Under the pieces are notes generated by a model, which saw only the letters and a list, made by a program, of their open reading frames with translations, had not been told where the DNA came from and searched no databases. A stretch of 64,000 nucleotides of DNA from Amorphophallus konjac (Eukaryota; Streptophyta; Magnoliopsida; Alismatales; Araceae): positions 139,818,064 through 139,882,063 of the forward strand of contig CM040126.1 of NCBI GenBank assembly GCA_022559845.1. Direction: 5' to 3'. A program made the translations under genes and the position numbers. Positions 1-9,724 of this stretch are shown piece after piece; within the stretch, counting starts at the first letter, position 1; every line of letters starts with the position of its first letter.

Positions 1-620
1 CTGTGCATCACTTGAATTCAAGTCTGTACATCGTGCTTTCATTGAGTTGAAGCCTGCCTAAGTCCATACACTGGCTGCTATTCTTCAGAGTCTGTACATT
101 GTCTGCCTGTCGATTGAAATGTCTATACATTGTTGTTTGCATTGTAAAGTCCATACATTGAACAATGTCTACAAATTGCATTACACTTCAGCAACTCTAT
201 ACACTGCTTCAGCTCTGATTCATGAAGTCTATACATCGCTACAGCTTTGTCTTCACATAGTCTGTACAACGGAATAGTCCATCTTCATAGTCTATTCATT
301 GCATCACTGTGCATGCATTGAATTTATTGAAGTCTATACACTGCATACAGTTATGCTTCACATGTCTACACACCGCACTGTTCATGCATCAGTTCGCTAA
401 GTCTATACACTCTCTCACGTTGTACACTCTTGCCTAACTGATGTCCCTAAGTCTATACACTCGATGGCTTCATACATTTCACAGAAGACCACACATTTCC
501 CTTGTTATGATAATGCATTCTTCAGCAAGTATATACACTGAGGTCGCATGAAGACCTACAAGTCTATACACACTCTCAGTGTACACACTTACTCATTTGC
601 TGTTCTAAAGTATATACACT
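1..620 (+). repeat. Degenerate AAGTCTATACACTG motif array
   Basis: Roughly 18 copies of a motif near AAGTCTATACACTG (variants AGTCTGTACATTG, AGTCCATACATTG, AGTATATACACTG) occur at irregular 20-65 bp spacing. The array stops about 175 bp before the TATA box, which suits an enhancer-like U3 array. No tandem unit with fixed period is seen. Confidence 0.7.
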
Positions 621-793
621 CGTTGTTATAAACCTGAACTAACTAATTCGTTTCATTTCGTTTTGTCTCTGTCTGCAGATGACTTAGGTTAATGACTGGG
701 CGCATGAATCGAGGATGATTCCTGGCATGTGATCCGAGGTGCTCTCTGGGTGGGAACCTGAAGGACACACGCCCTAGCACCTGTTGAAGCTGA

Positions 794-801
794 TATAAAT
801 A
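794..801 (+). promoter_or_regulatory. TATA box of the left LTR-like segment
   Basis: TATAAATA lies downstream of the motif array and upstream of a GA-rich leader, the usual arrangement of a plant Pol II promoter in an LTR. The position relative to the array is the main support. Confidence 0.55.
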
Positions 802-1239
802 GAAGCCTTCGCCCACTGAAGAGATATAACAAGAATAGAAGAGGGGCTGATTGAGACTGTGAGAAGAAAAGCAGAAGAAGAAGAAAGAAGAAGAAGAAGA
901 GTGAAGATAGAGAGTGAGAGCAGCAGAAGAAAAAGAGAAAGAGAGAGCTCGTAAGGATTGAATGAAAAGAGAAAGACAGTGAGAGTGAAAAGGAGAGCAG
1001 AGAAGAGAAAGATTGCGTGAGCTGAGAAGAAGAAAGAAGAGGAAGAAAGGAAGAGAGGAGAGAGTTCTATTGAAGATCTGTTCAGTCTGTTCGTGGATCA
1101 AATCCAGAACGACCATGCTCATTGAGAGCTATATTTCTTGTGTTTCATTTCCAGCTTTTGTCGCTGTGCTTTTTATATTTTCTTATTTCTCCTTTTGTTA
1201 CTCAGGCTACTATTGTTCTTCTGATTCTCAGTAGTGAGG

Positions 1240-1600
1240 TCGGGTTCCTCCTGTGGACTCAGGAGAAGGGAGATCTGATCTCCGGTTCTGGGCTTGTGGG
1301 TTGCAAGTCTAGGGGTCCCTCCTGGTCTGGAGGAAGAGAGGTCTGCGACCTCTAGTTTGTTGGTGACGGGAAGTCACTGGTGTGTTCCCTCCTGGTCTGG
1401 AGGAAGAGAGACTGTGTGTCTCTGGTTTCCAAGTGGCTGGGAGTTACTTGGGGTGTCCCTCCGGTTGGGAGGAAGAGGGGAGGTTGTTCCCCTGGTCAAG
1501 CTGTGTGGCAGCAACTTGTTTGCAGACTGAGTCTGCTTTCTATCTTGTGCTAGTGGAAGCCTCACTCCGGTTGGGAGTGAGGGGTGGACGTATGTCTTGG
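1240..1600 (+). repeat. About 70-bp degenerate tandem repeat with short hairpins
   Basis: The core TCCCTCCTGGTCTGGAGGAA recurs, in diverging forms, near 1240, 1315, 1385, 1457 and 1565. Each unit carries a short self-complementary piece (for example CCTCCTGG...GGAGG). It lies in the transcribed part of the LTR-like segment. Confidence 0.6.
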
Positions 1601-1809
1601 TGACCGAACCACCTAAAAAATCTCTTGAGTAGTGTTTGTCTGTGTGTTTGCTTCCGCTAGATGATTGCTTAGGCACGCTCCATGTGTTTACTCATGAGTT
1701 TAATTGACTTAGTTTTATTTTGTGATTCCGTCTAGCATCTGTGTTTTAATTTGGGCATTATTTCTGAAGGGGATACATTCACCCCCCTCTGTATCCTGGC
1801 ATAGCACCC

Positions 1810-3105
1810 TATCACCCGTTCCTCTCCTGCAACCTTTTAGGTTCAGGGGAGATGCTGCCTAATTTTTGGCAAGTTTTAGATGATCAAGTCGTCTCTGCGG
1901 ACCGGCCATAATAAAAACATTCATTCTGAATCAGGGACCCTAGTGCTCGAGTATGGACCTCGCACTAGCTCATCACTTCATTCTGGAAGGGTTCTGGACT
2001 TCAATTAAACAAGCAATCGGCCCAACTAACTTCAAAACTCTCAATAGAATCTTAGTGAACTTAAATGGTTTCAAAATTCATCAAAAATAAGCTAAAACGG
2101 CGCGGTCCTAATCCGGCGCGCCCTAATACGGTGCGGTACCCCCCCGTGCCGGATTAACGATAAACTCATATCTTCTTGTTTTTCTTTGGCTTGTTCCCGG
2201 CACGCCCTAAACCGGCGCGCCCCGAGGCCATCGCGCCGGATTAACTTTGCCATGGCCGCGGCGGATTAAACACTTTCACCTACGTTTGGCCGCGCCGGGG
2301 AAACCTACCCCTACGCGTGGCCGCGCCGATTTTGAACCCTTGTGCTGTTTTAATCACTCACTCACCTCCGAAGCGATCCTCGTCTCCCGTGGTCGGAGTT
2401 AACAAACCCTAATTAGTGATAAACTGAATAAGGGAAGGGCTGTTCGAGTCCTAATCATCTTGTTATCATGTTTTCACTACCATGTCCGTCAGCACTTCGC
2501 TTTCGCTATCATGCTTGTGTTACCATTCTCGTTCCCCTTGGCGGAGATTAATAAATGTGATTGATCACTGTTTGTTTTCATAACTCTATTGCCATGCTTA
2601 GCACAGTCACGAACATCATGTCTGCATGCTTGCATAGACCCTCGGGTATATCAAATGGCATTGACGGAAGATCGGGTTACCCCCGATCGGAAGTCTCCGC
2701 TATGCGCGATGGTGCTCTTCGGACCTACGTCCTCCGCCACATACCAAGGGCCTCCAATTTAATGAACCATGCCTCTCTTGCATGATAGATAAACGCATCT
2801 CATATGATCCTGTCATGCTCACAACATCGCATCTTTATTCCGGCCTCGACAGCCCACTATCTCGGCAATTAATCAAAGGTTTTCCCTCCTCGCGGGGGAT
2901 GTAATTAACGCCATAGCCTTTATGGTATGGCGGACTGCTGGTCCCGACCGAATCTCACTTTCGCCCAACACGGGTCAGAATGAGCGCATAATAAATGTGT
3001 CACTCACGTGACTGGCACGCCCGCGCAGTCAATCAGTCAGTTAATTGCCAGTCAGTTAATTGATAGATCGATACGTGAAATAAACCAAATAAACCCAAAT
3101 GATAA
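1810..3105 (+). repeat. Dispersed repeat, copy 1 (partner at 54808-56088)
   Basis: About 1.3 kb that aligns along its whole length with 54808-56088. Shared landmarks are CTCTCCTGCAA at the left, a block of GGCGCGCC-type motifs in the middle (about 2100-2330), a TATCATG-rich stretch, and GGCAATTAATCAAAGG near the right. No ORF is conserved between the copies, so it is non-coding. It may be part of an LTR or leader of the Tat-type family, because copy 2 sits just before the gag region of that element. Confidence 0.7.
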
Positions 3106-3383
3106 TCATAAATAAATAAAAAGAAAACCGGAGAGAACGAAAAGATCCCATCGCAAACAAGCTGCCAGAGCGCACGGAACAGCAGATTGGGACTTGGATC
3201 TCCACCTCTCCCGGCCGGCCAGAAGAGTTGGGCCTCGTGCTAGGAACCCTGTAAACCTGCAAAAGAGTGTGGAAGCACAGAAAGACAACCCAAATTAGCC
3301 CTATGACAAGTGTAGTAACTATAATGCAAATAAACTAAGGTGCATGCAAAAGGAAGGGTGAATACCTGGAAGGTCCCTTAAAC
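3106..3383. other. Unassigned sequence
   Basis: I see no gene, repeat or terminal motif in this stretch between the dispersed repeat and the CACTA-like end. Confidence 0.6.
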
Positions 3384-3398
3384 AACTACAAGAAAATT

Positions 3399-3835
3399 GG
3401 CCTTTACCTACGTTTAAAACGTAGGTATAGGTCCAAAAAATGTTGGTAAAGTCTTTAGCCACGTTTGCTTGCCACGCTTTCAAAGCGTGACGCTTGCTCG
3501 CGTGACTGTAGGTTATACCTACGTTTCTATGAAATGTAGGTATAGTACGACCTATCCCTACGCTCTCAAAGCATAGGAATAGTCCATCAAAAAGCATAGG
3601 TAGATATCGACCTATACCTACGCTTTTAAAGCGTAGGAATAGTTCAACAAAAGTGTAGGTTAAATATATATATACACACGCATATAATTAGCTATACCTA
3701 CGATTCTAAAAATGTAGGTATTATTTTTTGTCACGTACTAAAAAAAAAGTATGAAAATGTATTAGCGTCATTGTCTTAAAAACGTAGGAAAAAGAACTAG
3801 TCTCATTTTTAAAATACGTAGGTATATTGTTCTTT
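3399..3835. repeat. Subterminal palindrome array with CCTACG/CGTAGG motifs
   Basis: Repeats of CCTACGTTT and AAACGTAGG, often back to back to give short hairpins, appear at least eight times (for example near 3406, 3523, 3556, 3615, 3695 and 3820). Arrays of this kind at CACTA ends bind the element's own protein in characterised systems such as TNPA sites of En/Spm. That role is inferred here. Confidence 0.6.
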
Positions 3836-3898
3836 TATTTTTTTTTACATACTCATTGTGCAATCATATTACACCTATATACATTCATATAATATTTT

Positions 3899-4105
3899 CT
3901 GCATGAATCTCACATTGAACACATCACTATTAACATAAAAACTCACAATCTCCTGCATGAATCTCACATTGAACACATCACAATTAACATAAAAACTCAC
4001 AATCTCCTGCATGAATCTCACATTGAACACATGACTATTAATATAAAAACTCACAATCAACACATCAATATAAAGTCACATTCAACACATCAATATCAAC
4101 ATAGA
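3899..4105. repeat. 54-bp tandem repeat, about 3.5 copies
   Basis: GCATGAATCTCACATTGAAC starts at 3901, 3955 and 4009, an exact 54-bp period, and a partial unit follows. Because 54 is a multiple of three, an 18-residue repeat appears in one minus-strand frame. There is no other sign of coding. Confidence 0.85.
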
Positions 4106-4603
4106 TCATACACGGCCTTCGAAACACCACTAACAACTTCAAGAGATTCATTTCTCACCTACCCACAAATTTACTTTCCAATTAGTAACTATTTGCCAAT
4201 AGAACAAGTAACACATGCACAGATACGTACTGCATACATACACATAAACAGATAGTTCCCCTCAATCTAATATAAAAGAGCAATAAGGCCACTGATACAT
4301 ACACATCATTGTACAAGCGCCCTGTTCGTTCTTTGCAGTCAAATCCTCAAACAATTAAATGCCTAGGTATGAACCATGCACTCCATTTCCCCAACAAAAA
4401 ACAAGCCATCTGCAGTCACCTCTGCCAAGAAGAAATAAAGGAATTATTTTACACTAGGTAACCAACTGCACTCATCCCAAACTGATATACAGATATATAC
4501 TGCATGTGTATTAGCAAAAGGAAATGAATGCAAGTTAGAATAGAAAGAAATGAAGAAAAAGAGAACAATGAACATGACTTGTGTCAAGTAGCTGACCATT
4601 CTA

Positions 4604-4705
<102 letters not shown>

Positions 4706-5077
4706 TCACAGCACATAGACATTGTAAACTAGTTGCATTCAAATGTGTTCTCTTCATCAATAATGCAATTTAAAGATGAACAAGAATCCTATATGCTAAC
4801 TAACCTTTGACCGATTGAACATAGAATAAAATGTGACAACCTCATACACCCGAATAGGAGCCACTTCTATGATCTAAGCTACCTGTCATGAATAACAGTT
4901 AACTCAGATATGTAGGTGGACACTAGCAATACAAAATGTGTCATGCTCGGATGTCAAGGGATATCAAAATAATAACGAAAATAAAAAATAGGCCTGCATG
5001 ATTGGTAACAATCTACACAGGAAAACAACATAGCATAATAGCTCATGGTGTTCATCCAGATTTGCTTGGCTAAATAC

Positions 5078-5294
5078 CTACTAGTGTCAAAAGAGTACAT
5101 CTCCCAGTCCCCCGATTGAGGGGGCTCCTGTGGTCCCCAGTGAAAAGTGTTGTACATCTGTATTTGCAGAAAACCTCTGCTTTCCCCAGCTACAAAGCTG
5201 GCTTGGGGGCTGCTTTGAGAATAGCGGACCACCACCCCTTCTTCATCAGGAGCTACTGGGATCCCCTCAGTCACATGACTAAGAGGATCCAATT
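5078..5294 (-). pseudogene. Unidentified captured exon, 217 bp
   Basis: One minus-strand frame is open across 217 bp, bounded by AG (before 5294) and GT (after 5078), as for a plant internal exon. The peptide includes the stretches EGIPVAPDEEGVVVRYSQ and NTFHWGPQEPPQSGDWEMY. I do not recognise the protein; it is not part of the 24 kDa subunit whose exon lies 385 bp downstream. The same exon, with open frame and both splice borders, recurs at 31182-31398. Base composition and codon pattern look like a real gene. It is most likely a fragment of a second captured host gene. Confidence 0.55.
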
Positions 5295-6954
5295 CTAAGC
5301 ACCCCCCCCCCCAAAAAAAAAAGAAAGGAAAGTCTCCATATGCATATTGAAAATCAACCATCAGCCCTTTTAACTATGCTGATTTGTTGATATGTCACCA
5401 TTATTTTGTTTCCATTCTCGTGTACAAAGTAGCTAGATTACCATCCTGGAATGTCCAGCAAAAGATAGAATAGGGAAATTTTGGCATGCTAGAAGACTTT
5501 CCACAAGCAAAAACAAAAAATCTTAACATACTAAAAGACCTTCAAAATGGTGAAAGAAGTCAGATTAGAAATGATCAAAATTCAGAAATGTAGTCTAGAG
5601 GTAGAATTGCAGATGAAGTATGATCCCATAAGCTGGAACAGTTGAGCAAACCTGTGTTTGCTTTAGTTTTCTGATATCAAAAAGAGGAGGGCTGATCTGT
5701 TGGGTTTATTGGTCATTCTGAGCAATTGAGGTTTATTTGGTCTTAATGTCCATCTCCCTTGGCACTCAAAAAGTGGCACAAAGGGAACAAGAAGGCAAGT
5801 ATAAAGATGCAATCAGATCAGAATAAGTGACTGAAAATATGATGTTGGAGGTGTCTTTAAGATCAAATAGACCGATAAAGTCACAAGACATTTAAAATCT
5901 GACAATAGACACTTAAAAAATAGCCTCACAATGAAATAAATATGACATGATCTAGAAATATTTAAAATCAGGATACCTTGCATGGACAGGTAGGGAGCTG
6001 TTTATTGACTTTTTATTCCTGGGAAGTCAATCATAACACTCAATAAAAAAAAGATGAAGTGCCAGGTGAGACAATATTCCTACAAAGTGGCTGTTATGGT
6101 GTATTTGGGGAGTTCCCTATGGTGGAGAACATCTAGTTAGTTTCCAATAAAGCAAAAGGAGGCATGATGGATTGTAATTCATGCACAAACTGATGAATAT
6201 ATCAATTATCACCTTATGTCATCCATTAACAGATGAATTGACTTATTTATCAGACCACATAAAAAGACACGATACATGCTGCATAAAATATATAGAAAGC
6301 AATCAGTATTCCCAGGTGTAGACACGCCAAAATTGACATTACTGTGAGTGCATCTAATAATACTTGTACTACCCTAATTTGACCCTCAAATCGACCTTGC
6401 TTCAGTATTTTTCCCCACTTTTCTTGGATCTCGGGCTTTTCCCTATTTTCCCTTATTTTTTCTATTTTTTGGATTTTCTGAGTATTTTTCTCTATTTTTA
6501 TGGATTTTAATGGAATAGTGGCTACATAGGTGGACGCCATTTCTTTTAATTAATAAAAAAATAAAAAGAAAAGGAATGGGCGCCAACATAGTTGGATGCC
6601 CATTCTTGATTTTTTTTTCATTGCAGGCGTTCATTCTAGGCCATTTTAAGTGGATTTTTTGGGGCGAAGAAATGTGAAAAAAATATATTTGGAATCAGCA
6701 CACTCAAATGCCCATCCATAAAAAAAATTAAAAAAAATAAAATACAAAAAGAAATGGCACCCACGGGGGTGGGTGCCCATTCTTTATCAATTTGTTTTGA
6801 TTTTGTTTTATGCGTCTGAGCCCATTGATGCTCATTCTTTGGTTTTTCTGAGTCTGGTTGAAACACGTATTTCTATAATGAACGTCTAGAAGCCCAGACG
6901 CGCATTCTATTCTGAATTTTGGAAATAATAGGGCTTGCCTTATTTGGTTTTACT

Positions 6955-7215
6955 AATTGCGTCTGTTGCATTTGACGTTTATTTTATAAACATCAAACAC
7001 ATATGACGCCATTTCCTCAATGGGCCTTTCCTTATTCTTTGTGTGTTCAAACTGCGACTGTTGCGGTTGACGTTTATTTTATAAACGTCAACTATAGTTG
7101 ACGCCACTTTTCTTGGAGGTTTTCGTCGATTTTCTTTCCTATTCTTTTATTTGCTTATGTGCGTCTATTGTGTCTGACGTTTATTTTATAAATGTCATCT
7201 ATATTCGACGCTATT
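6955..7215. repeat. Three tandem hairpin units in the A1 LTR
   Basis: TTGACGTTTATTTTATAAAC and variants occur near 6973, 7067 and 7176, each flanked by GCGTC on the left and GACGCCA on the right. Each unit of about 100 bp can therefore fold into a long imperfect stem. All three units are also present in the other LTR copies (about 29880-30140 and 33057-33320). Confidence 0.75.
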
Positions 7216-7390
7216 TTCCTGAAGTTTCCCAAACTCGTCCGCAGCTCCTTTCCTCGTTTTACGATCTGTTTCAACTGGGGAAAGATTCCTGTGGCTTTCT
7301 AGAACTGGGGAGGATTTTTGTCAACATTTATCTCATTTTTAAAATAAAATTCCCTAATTATTCTCAGATTAAAACCTACGCATCACCCCA

Positions 7391-7398
7391 TATAAAAA
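7391..7398 (+). promoter_or_regulatory. TATA box of the A1 LTR
   Basis: TATAAAAA followed by CCCTACGGCTC, conserved in the other two LTR copies at 30315 and 33494. Transcription would start about 30 bp downstream and read through the PBS into the internal region. Confidence 0.65.
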
Positions 7399-8150
7399 CC
7401 CTACGGCTCTTGTCAATAGAAGGCCGATTCCGATTAAGGGGAGGTGCTGCCCGTTTACTGGTTGAGGAGGGAGTTCTCCGCGCATAAGGCTTTATCTGTT
7501 TGCATACTTCCTCCCGAACGCTCATCCAAGGCCATCACAGGAGAAAACAATCCCAGGCTCCTCTTCTTTCTTTTATATTCTATGTTCTATTTTCTCCGTC
7601 TGTTGTATTGCATGCATGCATTATTCACCCCCTATCACTTTAAGCTCAACCACGTTGAGCCATCCTTCAGTGCAATACTTGCACGCACCTTATCTTTACT
7701 TCATTTCTTCATATCATCATATCTCCCACCCTTTTGCATAAGGGGTTAAAGGGCTAAGGCCCGACAGGTATGTCATCTTCGATGTTCTTTACATTATATG
7801 ATTCATTTCGGATTTGATACTACGCACTGGTTGTCTAATTCCATATTATTGTGTTGGGTTGTTGTCTTTCTTGCAAGGGTAATCTAAGAGGAACTCTCTC
7901 CATCGGCAGGCCGATCAGAAGAGAAGGAAGTCACTCATAATTTCCCCGCTCTTTAAGGTATTCCGCGATCCCTCCTTATTATTTATTGTTTATAACTTTT
8001 GAGGCCCGCGTGTCCTCTGGCGATCACCCTCCACTAGCATCCATCGTATGCCCTTTTCCCCTTTTCCCACATCCATTCTTAGCTTAGTTTATTGCATATT
8101 TCTTTCTTTCTTGTTCTTATTCTAAGTGGATTCTAAATAGATCTACAAAT

Positions 8151-8168
8151 TAGCGATCACGGTGGGAC
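8151..8168 (+). other. Primer binding site of element A1
   Basis: TAGCGATCACGGTGGGAC begins three bases after the LTR end. Element B1 has nearly the same sequence (TGGCGATCACGGTGGGAC) at the same position, which supports its role as a tRNA primer site. It differs from the initiator-Met site used by C1 and D1. I cannot name the tRNA with certainty. Confidence 0.6.
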
Positions 8169-8359
8169 TTCCTACTGTTTTCTTGGTTACCCTCTCCTTT
8201 GGCACCCACGTGTGTCTCTCCTAATTGCACACACGGTGCATCTCCTTAAGTGCTCCATGTAGCAGTTTTCTATTCTATTTTTTTTCTTGAGTGATAGCTG
8301 ATTTATAGATTTTATTAGAAATTGCACTTTTGTTATAAAAAAAAAATTTATATATAGCG

Positions 8360-9290
8360 ACCAATTCATTGGGCGCTCATTGAATGAGCGCCCATAGTCG
8401 CAGATGCCATTTTCTGTGTTAATCCCTGCCCCTTTTCTTTAAAAAAAAAAAAAATTGCGCCCACATGGGCAATCGCCCATTCTTTTTCTAAAATAAAAAT
8501 AAATAAATAAATGGGCGCCCACATGGGCAATCGCCCATTCTTTTTCTAAAAAAAGGGGGGGGGGTTGCGCCCACTGAAGCAGACGCTGATTCCCTGTTAC
8601 ATATTGTATGCATTTCTCAATACTGTTGCATATTCCTTCGCATTCTCCCTGTTGCATATGCATCCTCATTCTCTATTGCATACCATATTCATGTTGCATT
8701 CTCTATTGCATTCATTGTGTATCCCATGATTCCCTGTTAGCATAACCTATTGCATTTCCAGCATACTCATTTGTTGCATTTGCTACATATCATATCCATA
8801 GGTTTTTTATTACTTTGGTTTCATATCACATTCATATCATGTGCCTCCTCATTGCATCTGTATATCAAGTTCACTCTCTCTATTGCATACTGTGCCCCAT
8901 CATCATATCACGTCCCTGTTATTCTTGCTTTCTTGTTGGTTTGCATTGTCACGTTGCATCCACTATTTACCCATTGGCATTAGCACATTTTACATTTTGT
9001 TCTCTTTTTATTTTCCCTCTTCATCATATTTACACCATATTCTCCTCTGTGATTCCTTTGCTAGTACTTATTCACTTCACTGTGCATTGCATCTTAGTTT
9101 GTGTGTTTTAGCCTTGCATTTGCATCACATATTTAGCATTCATATTACTACACTATTTTCATAGAAGCTCTGTGACTTTATCAGCTCACATCATTCTGTT
9201 GCACCACTCATCCACCACATTCCCTGTTGCATATAGTTATACCATCCCGCCATATCATTATTCACCTTTGCATCATTTTGTCTGGTGTTG
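8360..9290 (+). repeat. A1 leader: palindrome, duplicated GGGCG block and TTGCAT-rich tract
   Basis: 8370-8394 is a 12-bp perfect inverted repeat around one base (TGGGCGCTCATT and its complement). A block GCGCCCACATGGGCAATCGC with its downstream T-rich tail is repeated at about 8457 and 8514. From 8590 to 9260 the sequence is dominated by degenerate CTGTTGCATAT / TCTATTGCAT repeats. No ORF is supported. Confidence 0.6.
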
Positions 9291-9724
9291 CTATATTCTT
9301 TCTCATTAGCATTTGCATTGGCATTTGCATTGGCTTGGGAGACCTCCTCTCTACACACTTCTAGGGACCATACCCCTCTCTTGGTTAAGGAAAGACCCTC
9401 CATTGAGCACTCCATCTCTTTGGACAGGGAATTCCTAAACCAAGGCCACCGTAAGTCCCTGCGCACGTGGATTCTCTCACGGATGCCGGACAAGTTGTAC
9501 CTTTGAAGTCCCCGAGTTTAGTTGGCCCAATTCGTGGTGAGAATTAACCTAGTTGGCATTGAAGCAAAATCTCATTGAAACTAGGTTCATTACCTTGAGT
9601 GGATCATATCAACTTTGATAAAATCATTTAATTCACCAAGGTTCAACAAAATAAAAGTCAAGCGTAACATTCCAACTTGTTTGATATTCTTGCAAAACAT
9701 TTTGATTGAATATTAATTATTGGC

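Larger units (their letters stand above)
1..1800 (+). repeat. Truncated LTR-like segment with Copia-type 3' end
   Basis: No coding region is recognisable. The segment has the order expected of a plant LTR: an upstream motif array (1-620), a TATA box (794-801), a purine-rich stretch (840-1075), a set of about 70-bp repeats (1240-1600), and near 1771-1800 a run ATTCACCCCCCTC that resembles the 3' end of many Copia/Sirevirus LTRs. The left end lies outside the window. No PBS of the TGGTATCAGAGC type follows, so this is either a solo LTR or a fragment. The family assignment rests on the end motif and is an inference. The short ORFs here are composition effects of the GA-rich tract. Confidence 0.5.
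6317..8147 (+). repeat. 5' LTR of element A1 (1831 bp)
   Basis: Starts TGTAGACACG and ends GATCTACA, giving the inverted ends TGTAGA/TCTACA. Two further copies exist: the split 3' LTR (17115-17154 plus 29293-30749) and the copy at 32418-33667 plus 41077-41659. It carries a hairpin array (6955-7215), a TATA box (7391) and a PBS-like decamer (8018-8027) in its last 130 bp. Confidence 0.9.

Noticed and set aside
643..1122. 159-codon Ser/Leu/Phe-rich minus-strand ORF
   Set aside because: It is the complement of the GA-rich leader tract. Composition alone explains it.
3875..4063. Minus-strand ORF with 18-residue repeats
   Set aside because: The 54-bp tandem repeat is a multiple of three, so any open frame repeats. 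No sign of translation.
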